From Roseibacillus sp. (GTDB taxonomy: Bacteria > Verrucomicrobiota > Verrucomicrobiae > Verrucomicrobiales > Akkermansiaceae), in NCBI GenBank assembly GCA_002723015.1, contig PBNG01000078.1, forward strand, positions 14,491 to 21,160: a stretch of DNA of 6,670 bases, given 5' to 3'. The notes beneath the pieces were generated by a model that worked only from the letters and a program-made list of their open reading frames with translations, searched no databases and was not told the origin of the DNA. Positions 1 through 6,192 of this stretch are shown here, piece by piece (position 1 is the stretch's first letter; each line of letters begins with the position of its first letter). Made by a program: the position numbers and the translations under genes.

Positions 1-800
1 GCTACCACCATGGCGAGCGGACCACTGAGGTGCCACTCGGAGGCCAGACGATAACCGGCCGTAACCAATGCCAGGGTGATCAGGATCTCCATTTGGTAGT
101 TATCGATCGAGCGCAGCATGAGGTAGGCTCCAAACCCGATCACAAATCCCCACAGCATCCCGCCACCGGCTTCCAGCACGAACAGCTTCGCTACATCAAG
201 AGGACCTGAGATCCCATGGTCCCCGTGGCCGCCAACCGCGATCCCCAGGAGGGCAAGAAACACCACCACACCTACGCCGTCGTTGAAAAGCGATTCTCCG
301 GTAATCTTGGTTTCGAGGGACTTCGGTGCCCCCGCCGTCTTCAGAATTCCGAGGACGGCCACCGGATCAGTTGGTGAGATAAGCGCACCAAAAACGAGGC
401 ACCAGATAAAGGGAACCTCGAAACCAAAAAGCGGCAGGAGAAGCCACGTGGCTCCTCCGACAATAAAGGTCGAGAGTATGACCCCGAAACTGGCCATGAT
501 TGCCACCACCTTTTTCTGGTCCAGCAGGCTCCCAAGGTTGACGTGCAGGGCCCCTGCAAACAGCAGGAAACTCAGCATACCCTCCATCAATGCCTTATTG
601 AAATCAATCGACTCCACGAAGCGATCGGCAGCTTCCGGCACCAGAGGAAGGGCGTCACGAAGGACCAGAAGGACAACGCTCGCGAACAGGCTGATCAGCA
701 TGATCCCGATCGTGGTGGGGAGCTTGAAAAGCTTCAGGTTCAGATATCCGAAAAGAGCGGCGAGAACGAGTAGCACTGAGGCTAGGTCAAGGAATTCCAT
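1..800 (-). CDS. CPA1-family Na+/H+ antiporter (NhaP-like), N-terminal part, cut by window edge
   Basis: Cation/proton antiporter of the inner membrane, expected to exchange Na+ (or K+) for H+ in pH and salt homeostasis. The frame is open from an ATG at 800 to the left edge with no stop, giving 266 visible residues; the C-terminus is missing. The protein is a run of hydrophobic helices. Residues 142-151 read SPTDPVAVLG and residues 168-175 read GESLFNDG. These are the TDP (T144, D145) and E/S/ND (E169, S170, N173, D174) ion-site motifs of NhaP-type CPA1 proteins, with the same 30-residue spacing from Thr to the second Asp that I recall for archaeal NhaP structures. The loop after the ND helix is Gly/His-rich (H192, H195). 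An in-frame stop at 810-812 leaves ATG 800 as the only early start; its Shine-Dalgarno is poor. It starts 53 bases after the zinc-ribbon gene and is probably its operon partner. Family call is firm; the transported ion is not determined. Confidence 0.93.
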   Translation of the reverse strand, partial: MEFLDLASVLLVLAALFGYLNLKLFKLPTTIGIMLISLFASVVLLVLRDALPLVPEAADRFVESIDFNKALMEGMLSFLLFAGALHVNLGSLLDQKKVVAIMASFGVILSTFIVGGATWLLLPLFGFEVPFIWCLVFGALISPTDPVAVLGILKTAGAPKSLETKITGESLFNDGVGVVVFLALLGIAVGGHGDHGISGPLDVAKLFVLEAGGGMLWGFVIGFGAYLMLRSIDNYQMEILITLALVTAGYRLASEWHLSGPLAMVV

Positions 801-836
801 GGGATCACACTAGTGGTTGATGATTGGGTGCAGAAC

Positions 837-853
837 ACGGGATAGATTCCCGT
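837..853 (-). other. Intercistronic stem-loop just after the zinc-ribbon gene stop
   Basis: A perfect 6-bp inverted repeat, ACGGGA (837-842) and TCCCGT (848-853), with a 5-base loop. On the minus strand it begins at the base directly after the TGA of the upstream gene and lies 37 bases before the antiporter ATG. No T-run follows on the minus strand, so it is not a standard intrinsic terminator. It could be a weak RNA hairpin affecting mRNA stability or partial read-through between the two genes, or chance. Confidence 0.3.
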
Positions 854-2122
854 TCATTCGGTCTTGGGAGGCGCATCAGGGAATCCGAATCCGGATCCCA
901 CCGCCGACCATCCAGTGGAAACCACCTCATCGATGATGACCTGATCAGGACCGGAATCCTCCGCAAATCGAATTCTTAAGATAAAGGCGCGGGGTTTTCC
1001 TTCCTCGTCACCATACCGAAGCAACCTTTTTGCCTCCTCGGAGGGCCGGGCGGCGTATCCGAAGAGCGCCTGCTTGCGGTCCGGAGACTGCAGTCGATAG
1101 GAAATCCATTCACTCTCATCGGTGAATCCATAATTATAGTATTGGACCGCGGAGCAGAGAACCCGGAAAGTGACGGGCTTGACGGGCCGAAGCTCCCGGA
1201 TTTCCTCCCATGTCATTTCGGAGTATCCGACCCAGCTTTCCCAGTCGACCCGGTAGCCATCCTGACTGCGCCGCAGAGTGACCGGTCTGGCGCTATTGTC
1301 CGACAAAATGACATCAGCGGCCCAGAGATTTCCATTCTTAACGACACGTCCACCTGGGGCGACCGCCTTCGGTTCCAAAGGCGACAACGTTCGCGTCCTG
1401 TAATATTCTCTGATTTTTTCGCGTTGGTAGCGGTCCCGGAGAGTTACCGCCAGAAGTTCCTCTACGGTTGCGGACCGGAGAAATCTCTCGACCGCCTCAG
1501 TCAATCCCGCCATCTCGAAATTCATATCAGATGCCTGTAATTCCTGCACGAGATCCCCCTCTTCCTCCTCTTGCTCCTCAATGAGCATTGCCCTCCTGAC
1601 GAGCTCACCACTCGTGGAATCGCTGTTACCTTCGTTCCCCTGATCTGCCAGAAATAGAATCATTACCCCCGCCAGAAGGACAACGGCGGAGAGCCCTCCA
1701 GAAACGACCATCTTCCAGGAGCTCCGGTCTGCCTTCCCCGCCTTCCCCGGAGACGCAGCCGGGGCTTCTGAATCCCATTCAGGATTGTCCGACCTGCGCC
1801 TGCGATTGGAAATCGATCGGCGTCTCCGTTTTCTTTTCCGTATTCCCTTGCTCGCCTTCTTCTCCACAAGCTCAGCCTTTGAGAATTCCTGCCCTGAGGG
1901 TTTTCCCATCTGAGCATCCCCTGCGACTTGAGCCTCGGTTCCCGTGACATCCAGCATCACGGAACCACGAGCATCAATGTCCCGGACTGTAACAGCTTCC
2001 CCGCAACTTGGACATTCCACTTGTCGCCCCCCCGATCCTGCCGGCAGGCGGAAAATCGCATGGCACAGGGGACACGAGTATGCACTCCAGCCGGTATTAA
2101 CCTTTTGGGAACCTTCCTCCAT
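854..2122 (-). CDS. Zinc-ribbon, single-pass membrane protein of unknown function
   Basis: Predicted 422-residue membrane protein; I cannot assign a function. In order: an N-terminal zinc ribbon with CPLC (C17, C20) and CPSC (C37, C40) in an MJ0042-like context (F24, P27, G32, V35); a linker; a strongly basic patch at 95-110 with 12 Arg/Lys in 16 positions; one hydrophobic helix at about 138-159; a Glu-rich stretch at 182-188; then a folded-looking domain of about 220 residues with a W-rich segment at 294-305 (DWESWVGYSEMT). Positive-inside logic puts the ribbon in the cytoplasm and the large domain outside. It lies 34 bases after the PBP stop, so co-transcription is likely. Start choice is uncertain. 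ATG 2122 is just before the conserved ribbon but has no Shine-Dalgarno of its own; it overlaps the stop of a possible 7-codon leader. In-frame ATG 2215 and 2209 or GTG 2218, preceded by GGAG at 2229-2226, would add about 30 residues overlapping the PBP gene. Confidence 0.85.
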   Translation of the reverse strand: MEEGSQKVNTGWSAYSCPLCHAIFRLPAGSGGRQVECPSCGEAVTVRDIDARGSVMLDVTGTEAQVAGDAQMGKPSGQEFSKAELVEKKASKGIRKRKRRRRSISNRRRRSDNPEWDSEAPAASPGKAGKADRSSWKMVVSGGLSAVVLLAGVMILFLADQGNEGNSDSTSGELVRRAMLIEEQEEEEGDLVQELQASDMNFEMAGLTEAVERFLRSATVEELLAVTLRDRYQREKIREYYRTRTLSPLEPKAVAPGGRVVKNGNLWAADVILSDNSARPVTLRRSQDGYRVDWESWVGYSEMTWEEIRELRPVKPVTFRVLCSAVQYYNYGFTDESEWISYRLQSPDRKQALFGYAARPSEEAKRLLRYGDEEGKPRAFILRIRFAEDSGPDQVIIDEVVSTGWSAVGSGFGFPDAPPKTE

Positions 2123-2145
2123 TACGCGGGCAGAATAATGTCCAC
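2122..2145 (-). other. Possible 7-codon leader ORF coupled to the zinc-ribbon gene
   Basis: On the minus strand a GAGGAG Shine-Dalgarno (2158-2153, overlapping the PBP stop codon TGA at 2159-2157) sits 7 bases before a GTG at 2145. That GTG opens a frame of seven codons (MDIILPA) ending in TAA at 2124-2122, and this TAA overlaps the ATG of the zinc-ribbon gene as TAATG. The good ribosome site is in the wrong frame and 30 bases too far upstream for that ATG. Initiation at the GTG followed by termination-reinitiation would explain how the gene is translated. This is read from sequence only; the peptide may have no function beyond coupling, or the arrangement may be chance. Confidence 0.35.
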
Positions 2146-2156
2146 GGCGGAACTCC

Positions 2157-4646
2157 TCAATCTGATTTGATCTCGATCTTCTCTGGGCGACGGAGCGGTA
2201 TACCCCCATCACCATCACCGAGGATCTCCGTTTCCAACAGCAGACTTGGCCCTTTCACAAAAACACTCATTTCCCCCTTCGCGTTCTCAAGACTCACCAG
2301 CTCGGCATCGTATGGATCCTCCCCTACAAGTCCACTGCCCTGGGGAAGAATCGGAGCCACCGCAAGAAGTTGCTGATCACCTGATTCCATCGCCAGGGGT
2401 CCATAGCGCTTGAGCACCTCATTGGTTCCAATACCCCCCTTCCCGTGCGTGTCGCAGAGTCCGAGCTTTATCCTGTCGGCACGAAGCCACTCAGTCTTTC
2501 CCGCGTAACGGAAGTTTCGGTTTCCCAGCGTGTCTTCCACCGAGTCGTAACAGTAGCGGGTTGCCAGCAACCCGGAATGACGGCAAACCTTCGCGGGCGT
2601 CAATCCTTCGGGAATCTCAAGCCCTTTACCGGGATAGTGCTGGTCAGCAAGATTCATCACCTCGGCCCATGGACGAAAAGTGAGATGCTTTCCAAAAGCG
2701 TTCTCGTAGACCGCTTTTTTCCCCTGATGGAATCCTACCCAGACTCCCAAGACTACTCTCCCATTATACCCAAGGCTCCAGCCGTCGGCAAAATCATGCG
2801 TGGTTCCAGTCTTAACCGCTCCCGGAAAAGAAGGGGAGGCGATGGCCGAGGCCTCCTCTGCAAGATTTCCATCAATCATAGAATCTCTCAGCATTTCGTG
2901 AATCTGATAAGCTGTGATCTCGTCACATGCGGCCTCAGCTCCGGACTTTGAGGGAGCAGGTGCTTCGTAAACTACCTCTCCTTTTCCATTCTCAATACGC
3001 TCGATGTAGCGGGGTTCACCGGGAAGCTGACCCTTACGGGAAATCGCAGCATAAACCCCAACCGCTTCCCGAAGCGAAACCGAGTCGTGGCCGAGAAGCA
3101 TCCTGGTAAGAAGACCTTCTCTGCCCACCGGGAGACCAAATGCTCTGGCCTGCGCCGCAACCCTTGCAAGAGTCAACTCACGCCCCAACCGCACCGTGGC
3201 GGCCAGCTTGGAAGACGCCAGTGCCCGCCTGCTGGAAATCCTCCCCTCGTAGTGCGGGTTGGTGACTTCCATGCCCCATTCCCCAAGAATGCCCTCCTGC
3301 GCCCCGACCGCAACCGCCCTCGCGTCCATTGCCTCATCTTTTATCGTGGTGCACGGATGCTCCCCGGCCTCCAACGCAGCCGCGTACACCATCGGAAGAA
3401 AGGCCGTTCCGAATGGCCTCCGCCCCAGTTCGATGAAGTCATACTGAGAGTGGGCATAATCCCGCCCTCCCACATGGGCGAGCACGTTCCCTGTATCAGG
3501 ATCAATCATCAGGGCAGATCCCTGTATGTAGCGGGGCACCTTGCCGGGAGACGGCTCGAACTCTCCATGCTTCTGGTGGCTGTATCCAGCCCGGGCCTCT
3601 AACTGGTCAAGGTGTTCCCGCAAGCTCTGCTCTGCCTGCTCCTGGACGTCTCGGTCAATCGTAGTGTGAATTCGGAATCCACCCCGGGACATGGCTTCCG
3701 TTCCAACCTTCTCGAGAGCAATGTCATCGACGATTTCATAGAGGTGCGACTTCCCCTTACGCAATGGCTTCGGGTTGACCACGACGGGCTTGCTTGAAAG
3801 TCGCATCCATTCCGATTCCGAAATCATTCCCTCCGCCAGCATCCGGTTCAGGACATGATCCCGCGCCTTACGGTTCTTCGCCGGGTTGGACAGAGGTGAA
3901 ATCTGAGTTGGGTTTTTCACACATGCCACCAACGAAGCGCACTCTTCGATTGTGAGTGCCATGGGTTCCTTTCCAAAGTATCCCAGTGCCGCAGAGCGAA
4001 CACCATAGTAGCCATGACCGAAGGGAATCCGGTTCAGGTAATACTCAAGGACGACCCTCTTCATGCGCGCCTTGCGCTCGACTTCGTCAGGGTAGTCGGC
4101 CACCAGCCCTTGCGTGAGGTGCCGCTCGATCCGCAGGGCGAGGAAGGCCTCTACGATTTTTCTCTCGATTCCGGTTTGGCCGAGGGCCTGAACACGCGAC
4201 TTGAGGTCAAATGCATTCCGTGCCAGCTGCATGGTGATCGTGCTGGCACCCTGAGTCACCGCCCGGGCCTTGAAGTTCAGCCATACGGCCCGGGCCACGC
4301 CCACGCGGTCGACGCCATTATGCTCAAAGAAACGCTGATCTTCCTGAGCGATGAGAGCATCAATCAGCTTATGGGGGACTTCCTCAATGGAAACCTTGCT
4401 CCGGTTTTCCACGAACATCCGCCCGATTTCACGGCCCTTGCGGTCCAGAATCATGCTTGGGATCTCAACGTCATCAATGGTTGAGATGTCTATGGCCGCC
4501 GCCTGTTGCTTGTAAGGCTCCAGCCGTTCATCGGCGATCCTCAGTCCCACGATTGCAGCAGTCATGCAGAGAAGGAGGAAGACCCACAACCCTTTGCGCT
4601 TGTAAAAACGACGCTTTCGTCGGTTTTTGGTGTTCTGTTTCACCAT
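2157..4646 (-). CDS. Class A penicillin-binding protein (PBP1A-like): GT51 glycosyltransferase with degenerate transpeptidase domain
   Basis: Membrane-anchored peptidoglycan synthase of 829 residues from ATG 4646. A basic cytoplasmic tail (about 1-18) precedes one membrane helix (about 19-38). The GT51 domain, which polymerises lipid II into glycan strands, is intact: EDQRFFEHNGVD at 102-113 (catalytic E102), GASTITMQ at 133-140, RKIVE at 162-166, and the YLNRIPFG segment at 203-210. The transpeptidase domain begins near 375 (ALMIDPDTGNVLA, 378-390). Where active enzymes have RRQPGSxFKP this protein reads RRPFGTAFLP (409-418), so the nucleophile Ser is T414 and the Lys is L417. The SxN motif reads S479-K480-L481, while KTGTT (612-616) is kept. 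The C-terminal tail has a Cys-bounded VCRHSGLLATRYC segment (686-698) seen in other PBP1A proteins. An in-frame GTG at 4676 would add 10 residues; ATG 4646 is preferred because it directly precedes the basic tail and helix. First gene of the probable minus-strand operon. Family is certain; loss of cross-linking activity is inferred. Confidence 0.95.
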   Translation of the reverse strand: MVKQNTKNRRKRRFYKRKGLWVFLLLCMTAAIVGLRIADERLEPYKQQAAAIDISTIDDVEIPSMILDRKGREIGRMFVENRSKVSIEEVPHKLIDALIAQEDQRFFEHNGVDRVGVARAVWLNFKARAVTQGASTITMQLARNAFDLKSRVQALGQTGIERKIVEAFLALRIERHLTQGLVADYPDEVERKARMKRVVLEYYLNRIPFGHGYYGVRSAALGYFGKEPMALTIEECASLVACVKNPTQISPLSNPAKNRKARDHVLNRMLAEGMISESEWMRLSSKPVVVNPKPLRKGKSHLYEIVDDIALEKVGTEAMSRGGFRIHTTIDRDVQEQAEQSLREHLDQLEARAGYSHQKHGEFEPSPGKVPRYIQGSALMIDPDTGNVLAHVGGRDYAHSQYDFIELGRRPFGTAFLPMVYAAALEAGEHPCTTIKDEAMDARAVAVGAQEGILGEWGMEVTNPHYEGRISSRRALASSKLAATVRLGRELTLARVAAQARAFGLPVGREGLLTRMLLGHDSVSLREAVGVYAAISRKGQLPGEPRYIERIENGKGEVVYEAPAPSKSGAEAACDEITAYQIHEMLRDSMIDGNLAEEASAIASPSFPGAVKTGTTHDFADGWSLGYNGRVVLGVWVGFHQGKKAVYENAFGKHLTFRPWAEVMNLADQHYPGKGLEIPEGLTPAKVCRHSGLLATRYCYDSVEDTLGNRNFRYAGKTEWLRADRIKLGLCDTHGKGGIGTNEVLKRYGPLAMESGDQQLLAVAPILPQGSGLVGEDPYDAELVSLENAKGEMSVFVKGPSLLLETEILGDGDGGIPLRRPEKIEIKSD

Positions 4647-5841
4647 GGAATCGAGGGATCCAAGTCGACCCTGCACCCACCCTGTCAGGGAAAATTACCC
4701 GTCTTCGGAGGAGGGAGCAACTCCTCTATTTCAGCAAGTGTTGATTCCGATGATTGAAAAGGAGGGCCCACTCTCCTTTGCCCGCTTCATGGAACTGGCC
4801 CTCTATCACGAGGAATTCGGCTACTACAGCGATCCCAATCGCACCCGGGTCGGCAGGACTGGCGACTTTGCTACCAGCGTCAGCGTCGGAGCCGCCTACG
4901 GCCGTCTCCTTGCACTGAGGGTTCATCAGGTCTGGGTAGCCTACGGCAGTCCGCAGGCTTTCTCAGTCCTCGAACTTGGGCCTGAGGATGGCTCTCTCGC
5001 ACTTGACATCCTGCATGCTGCCCGTCAGCAGGACCCCGCCTTCCACCGGGCTCTCCAATACATCGCCTGCGAACCGGGCGCCCACAAACGCAATGCCCTC
5101 GCCCAGCGCTTTAACGCCAGCGGGGAAACGAAGATCCGTGTGGTGGAGGCGCCAACCGAGGCCAGGTGTGAGCAGGGAGTTCTCCTTGCCAACGAAGTCC
5201 TCGACGCCCTTCCTGTTCACCTCGTGCAATGGTCAGGGAGCGCATGGCGGGAGAAGTTCGTGGGACTCGAAGGTGGGAAGCTTGTATGGCGTGTATCCCC
5301 GCTCCCCGATGGCCCTCTGAGCCAGCACCTCACCAAACTTCCTGCAAGTCTGCCTGACGGCTATACCACGGAAGTTTGTCTCGAACTTTTTCCCTTCGTA
5401 AAAGAACTGGCCACCATCTTCGACGACGGTTTGCTTCTCCTCGCTGACTACGGCTTTGAGCGCAAGGAGTATTACCATAAAGACCGCTGTGAGGGCACTC
5501 TGCAAACCTACGCCCGTCATCAGGTCGGAAAGGACCCCCTCGAAGCCCCGGGGGAACAAGACCTGTCCGCCCATCTCGATCTTACCAGTGTGGAAGAGGC
5601 TGCCAGCGAGGCCGGCCTGACCTCCCTTGGATCCGCCCGGCAGGAAAGCTACCTCGTGCATCTGGCATCAAAGCTTCTCGAGACCCCGCCGCCAGCCGGC
5701 CCTGACCGGAACTTCCTGAGCCAGTTTCAGACCCTTACACATCCTGCCTTCTTTGGATCCCGCTTTCAGATCCTGGAATACGCCGTGGGGACTATCAGCT
5801 CAGGTCTGGCCTTCCCGGTGGGATCTGGCTTCCACACTTGA
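4645..5841 (+). CDS. SAM-dependent methyltransferase, MidA/NDUFAF7 family (DUF185, Methyltransf_28)
   Basis: Soluble class I methyltransferase, 398 residues from ATG 4645. The mitochondrial relative NDUFAF7 methylates an arginine of a complex I subunit; the substrate of bacterial members is not settled. Family landmarks in order: GPLSFARFMELALYHEEFGYY at 41-61, GRTGDF at 70-75, the SAM-binding strand and loop LELGPEDGSLALDIL at 109-123, ANEVLDALPV at 182-191, LLADYG at 265-270, GTLQTYARHQVGKDPL at 284-299, and GEQDLSAHLDLT at 303-314. The loop has Glu-Asp where relatives usually have a Gly-containing GxGxG pattern. Start is unclear. Residues about 26-42 match the N-terminal helix of the family, so a start upstream of 4720 is needed, and ATG 4645 is the only ATG there; it would overlap the PBP start. 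GTG 4738 or ATG 4750 would give a truncated N-terminus. GGAGGAGGGAG at 4707-4717 looks like a ribosome site but has no in-frame start at a normal distance. Confidence 0.92.
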   Translation: MESRDPSRPCTHPVRENYPSSEEGATPLFQQVLIPMIEKEGPLSFARFMELALYHEEFGYYSDPNRTRVGRTGDFATSVSVGAAYGRLLALRVHQVWVAYGSPQAFSVLELGPEDGSLALDILHAARQQDPAFHRALQYIACEPGAHKRNALAQRFNASGETKIRVVEAPTEARCEQGVLLANEVLDALPVHLVQWSGSAWREKFVGLEGGKLVWRVSPLPDGPLSQHLTKLPASLPDGYTTEVCLELFPFVKELATIFDDGLLLLADYGFERKEYYHKDRCEGTLQTYARHQVGKDPLEAPGEQDLSAHLDLTSVEEAASEAGLTSLGSARQESYLVHLASKLLETPPPAGPDRNFLSQFQTLTHPAFFGSRFQILEYAVGTISSGLAFPVGSGFHT

Positions 5842-5844
5842 ACA

Positions 5845-5875
5845 ATTGTCTTCTGACAATGACCCCTTGTTTTTT
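5845..5875 (+). terminator. Weak candidate terminator after the methyltransferase gene
   Basis: A perfect 6-bp stem, ATTGTC (5845-5850) and GACAAT (5855-5860), with a TTCT loop, starts 4 bases after the methyltransferase stop. A T-rich run (5870-5875) lies about 9 bases further on, which is too far for a classic intrinsic terminator, and the stem is AT-rich. It may be a weak terminator or chance. Confidence 0.2.
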
Positions 5876-5904
5876 CCCGCCAAACTTCTAGCCTCCCCGC
5901 CGAT

Positions 5905-5987
5905 GCCGGGATGGCGGAATTGGTAGACGCGCCTGATTTAGGATCAGGTGTCCCTAGGACGTGCAGGTTCGAGTCCTGTTCCCGGTA
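5905..5987 (+). tRNA. tRNA-Leu, anticodon UAG
   Basis: A full class II tRNA cloverleaf of 83 bases. The acceptor stem pairs GCCGGGA (5905-5911) with TCCCGGT (5980-5986), with a G-U at the first pair, and the discriminator base is A5987. The anticodon stem pairs CCTGA (5932-5936) with TCAGG (5944-5948) around the loop TTTAGGA, placing anticodon TAG at 5939-5941, which reads CUN leucine codons. The long variable arm, with stem GTCC (5950-5953) and GGAC (5957-5960), is typical of tRNA-Leu. The T arm is GCAGG, TTCGAGT, CCTGT (5963-5979). No CCA is encoded. An integrase gene lies about 200 bases downstream in the same direction, so the 3' half is probably the attachment site of an integrated element and may be element-supplied sequence that restores the gene. 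Confidence 0.97.
5963..5987 (+). other. Probable attachment-site core (attL) at the tRNA-Leu 3' end
   Basis: Elements using tyrosine recombinases often integrate into the T arm and acceptor 3' side of tRNA genes and carry the integrase gene next to the junction. Here the integrase starts about 200 bases from the tRNA 3' end. The exact core cannot be set because the matching direct repeat (attR) is not in this window; the T-arm-to-discriminator segment is the usual core and is given as an estimate. Confidence 0.45.
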
Positions 5988-6016
5988 TGTTCCTTCTTTT
6001 CAGTGCCTTACGGGGG

Positions 6017-6044
6017 AAAAGGCCTCCCGTTTTGGGGGCCTTTT
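6017..6044 (+). terminator. Strong Rho-independent terminator downstream of tRNA-Leu
   Basis: AAAAGGCCTCC (6017-6027) pairs with GGGGGCCTTTT (6034-6044), an 11-bp stem with one G-T pair and a 6-base loop, ending in a T-tract on the plus strand and a matching A-tract on the other side. The symmetry means it could also stop minus-strand transcription. It lies 29 bases after the tRNA 3' end, so it should end the tRNA transcript and isolate the integrase from read-through. Confidence 0.85.
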
Positions 6045-6046
6045 AT

Positions 6047-6086
6047 CTCCGCGATTACTGCTCCGATTACTGTTTCATCAGTAATC
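6047..6086 (+). repeat. GATTACTG repeat cluster between terminator and integrase
   Basis: GATTACTG occurs directly at 6053-6060 and 6065-6072, each preceded by CTCC (6047-6050 and 6061-6064) and spaced 12 bases apart. It recurs inverted as CAGTAATC at 6079-6086. The second and third copies form a perfect 8-bp stem with a TTTCAT loop. Three copies of an 8-mer in 34 bases beside an integrase and its likely attachment site suggest protein-binding sites, such as arm-type sites for the integrase, excisionase sites, or an operator for the integrase gene. The role is inferred; an RNA hairpin is the alternative. Confidence 0.55.
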
Positions 6087-6192
6087 AAGCGGCCTCCCCT
6101 TGGCTCATCATACTTCGGACAGGGGCGCCTACTCTGGGGGAATGGCAAATTCAGCCGAGGCAAATGAGGGCGCTGGCGGGCGCAGGGGGAGG

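Noticed and set aside
283..813. Plus-strand open frame of 176 codons at the left end
   Set aside because: It is antisense to the antiporter, whose TDP and ND motifs on the minus strand are unmistakable; the plus-strand product is Ser/Arg/Thr-rich noise.
1142..1540. Plus-strand open frame of 132 codons
   Set aside because: Antisense to the zinc-ribbon protein's outer domain; no ribosome site or domain seen.
3565..3585. SHQK (PBP residues 356-359) as an alternative SxxK catalytic motif
   Set aside because: It lies before the first strand of the transpeptidase core, whereas the real motif follows the conserved VGGxxY and RR segments; this match is chance.
3087..3602. Long plus-strand open frame of 171 codons opposite the PBP gene
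   Set aside because: It lies entirely antisense to well-conserved PBP motifs, has a low-complexity composition, and shows no recognisable domain.
4014..4484. Plus-strand open frame of 156 codons
   Set aside because: Antisense to the GT51 domain; no family features.
5842..5904. Promoter for tRNA-Leu
   Set aside because: Weak TTGTTT- and TTCTAG-like words are present, but with a 13-base spacer and poor matches; no supportable -35/-10 pair.
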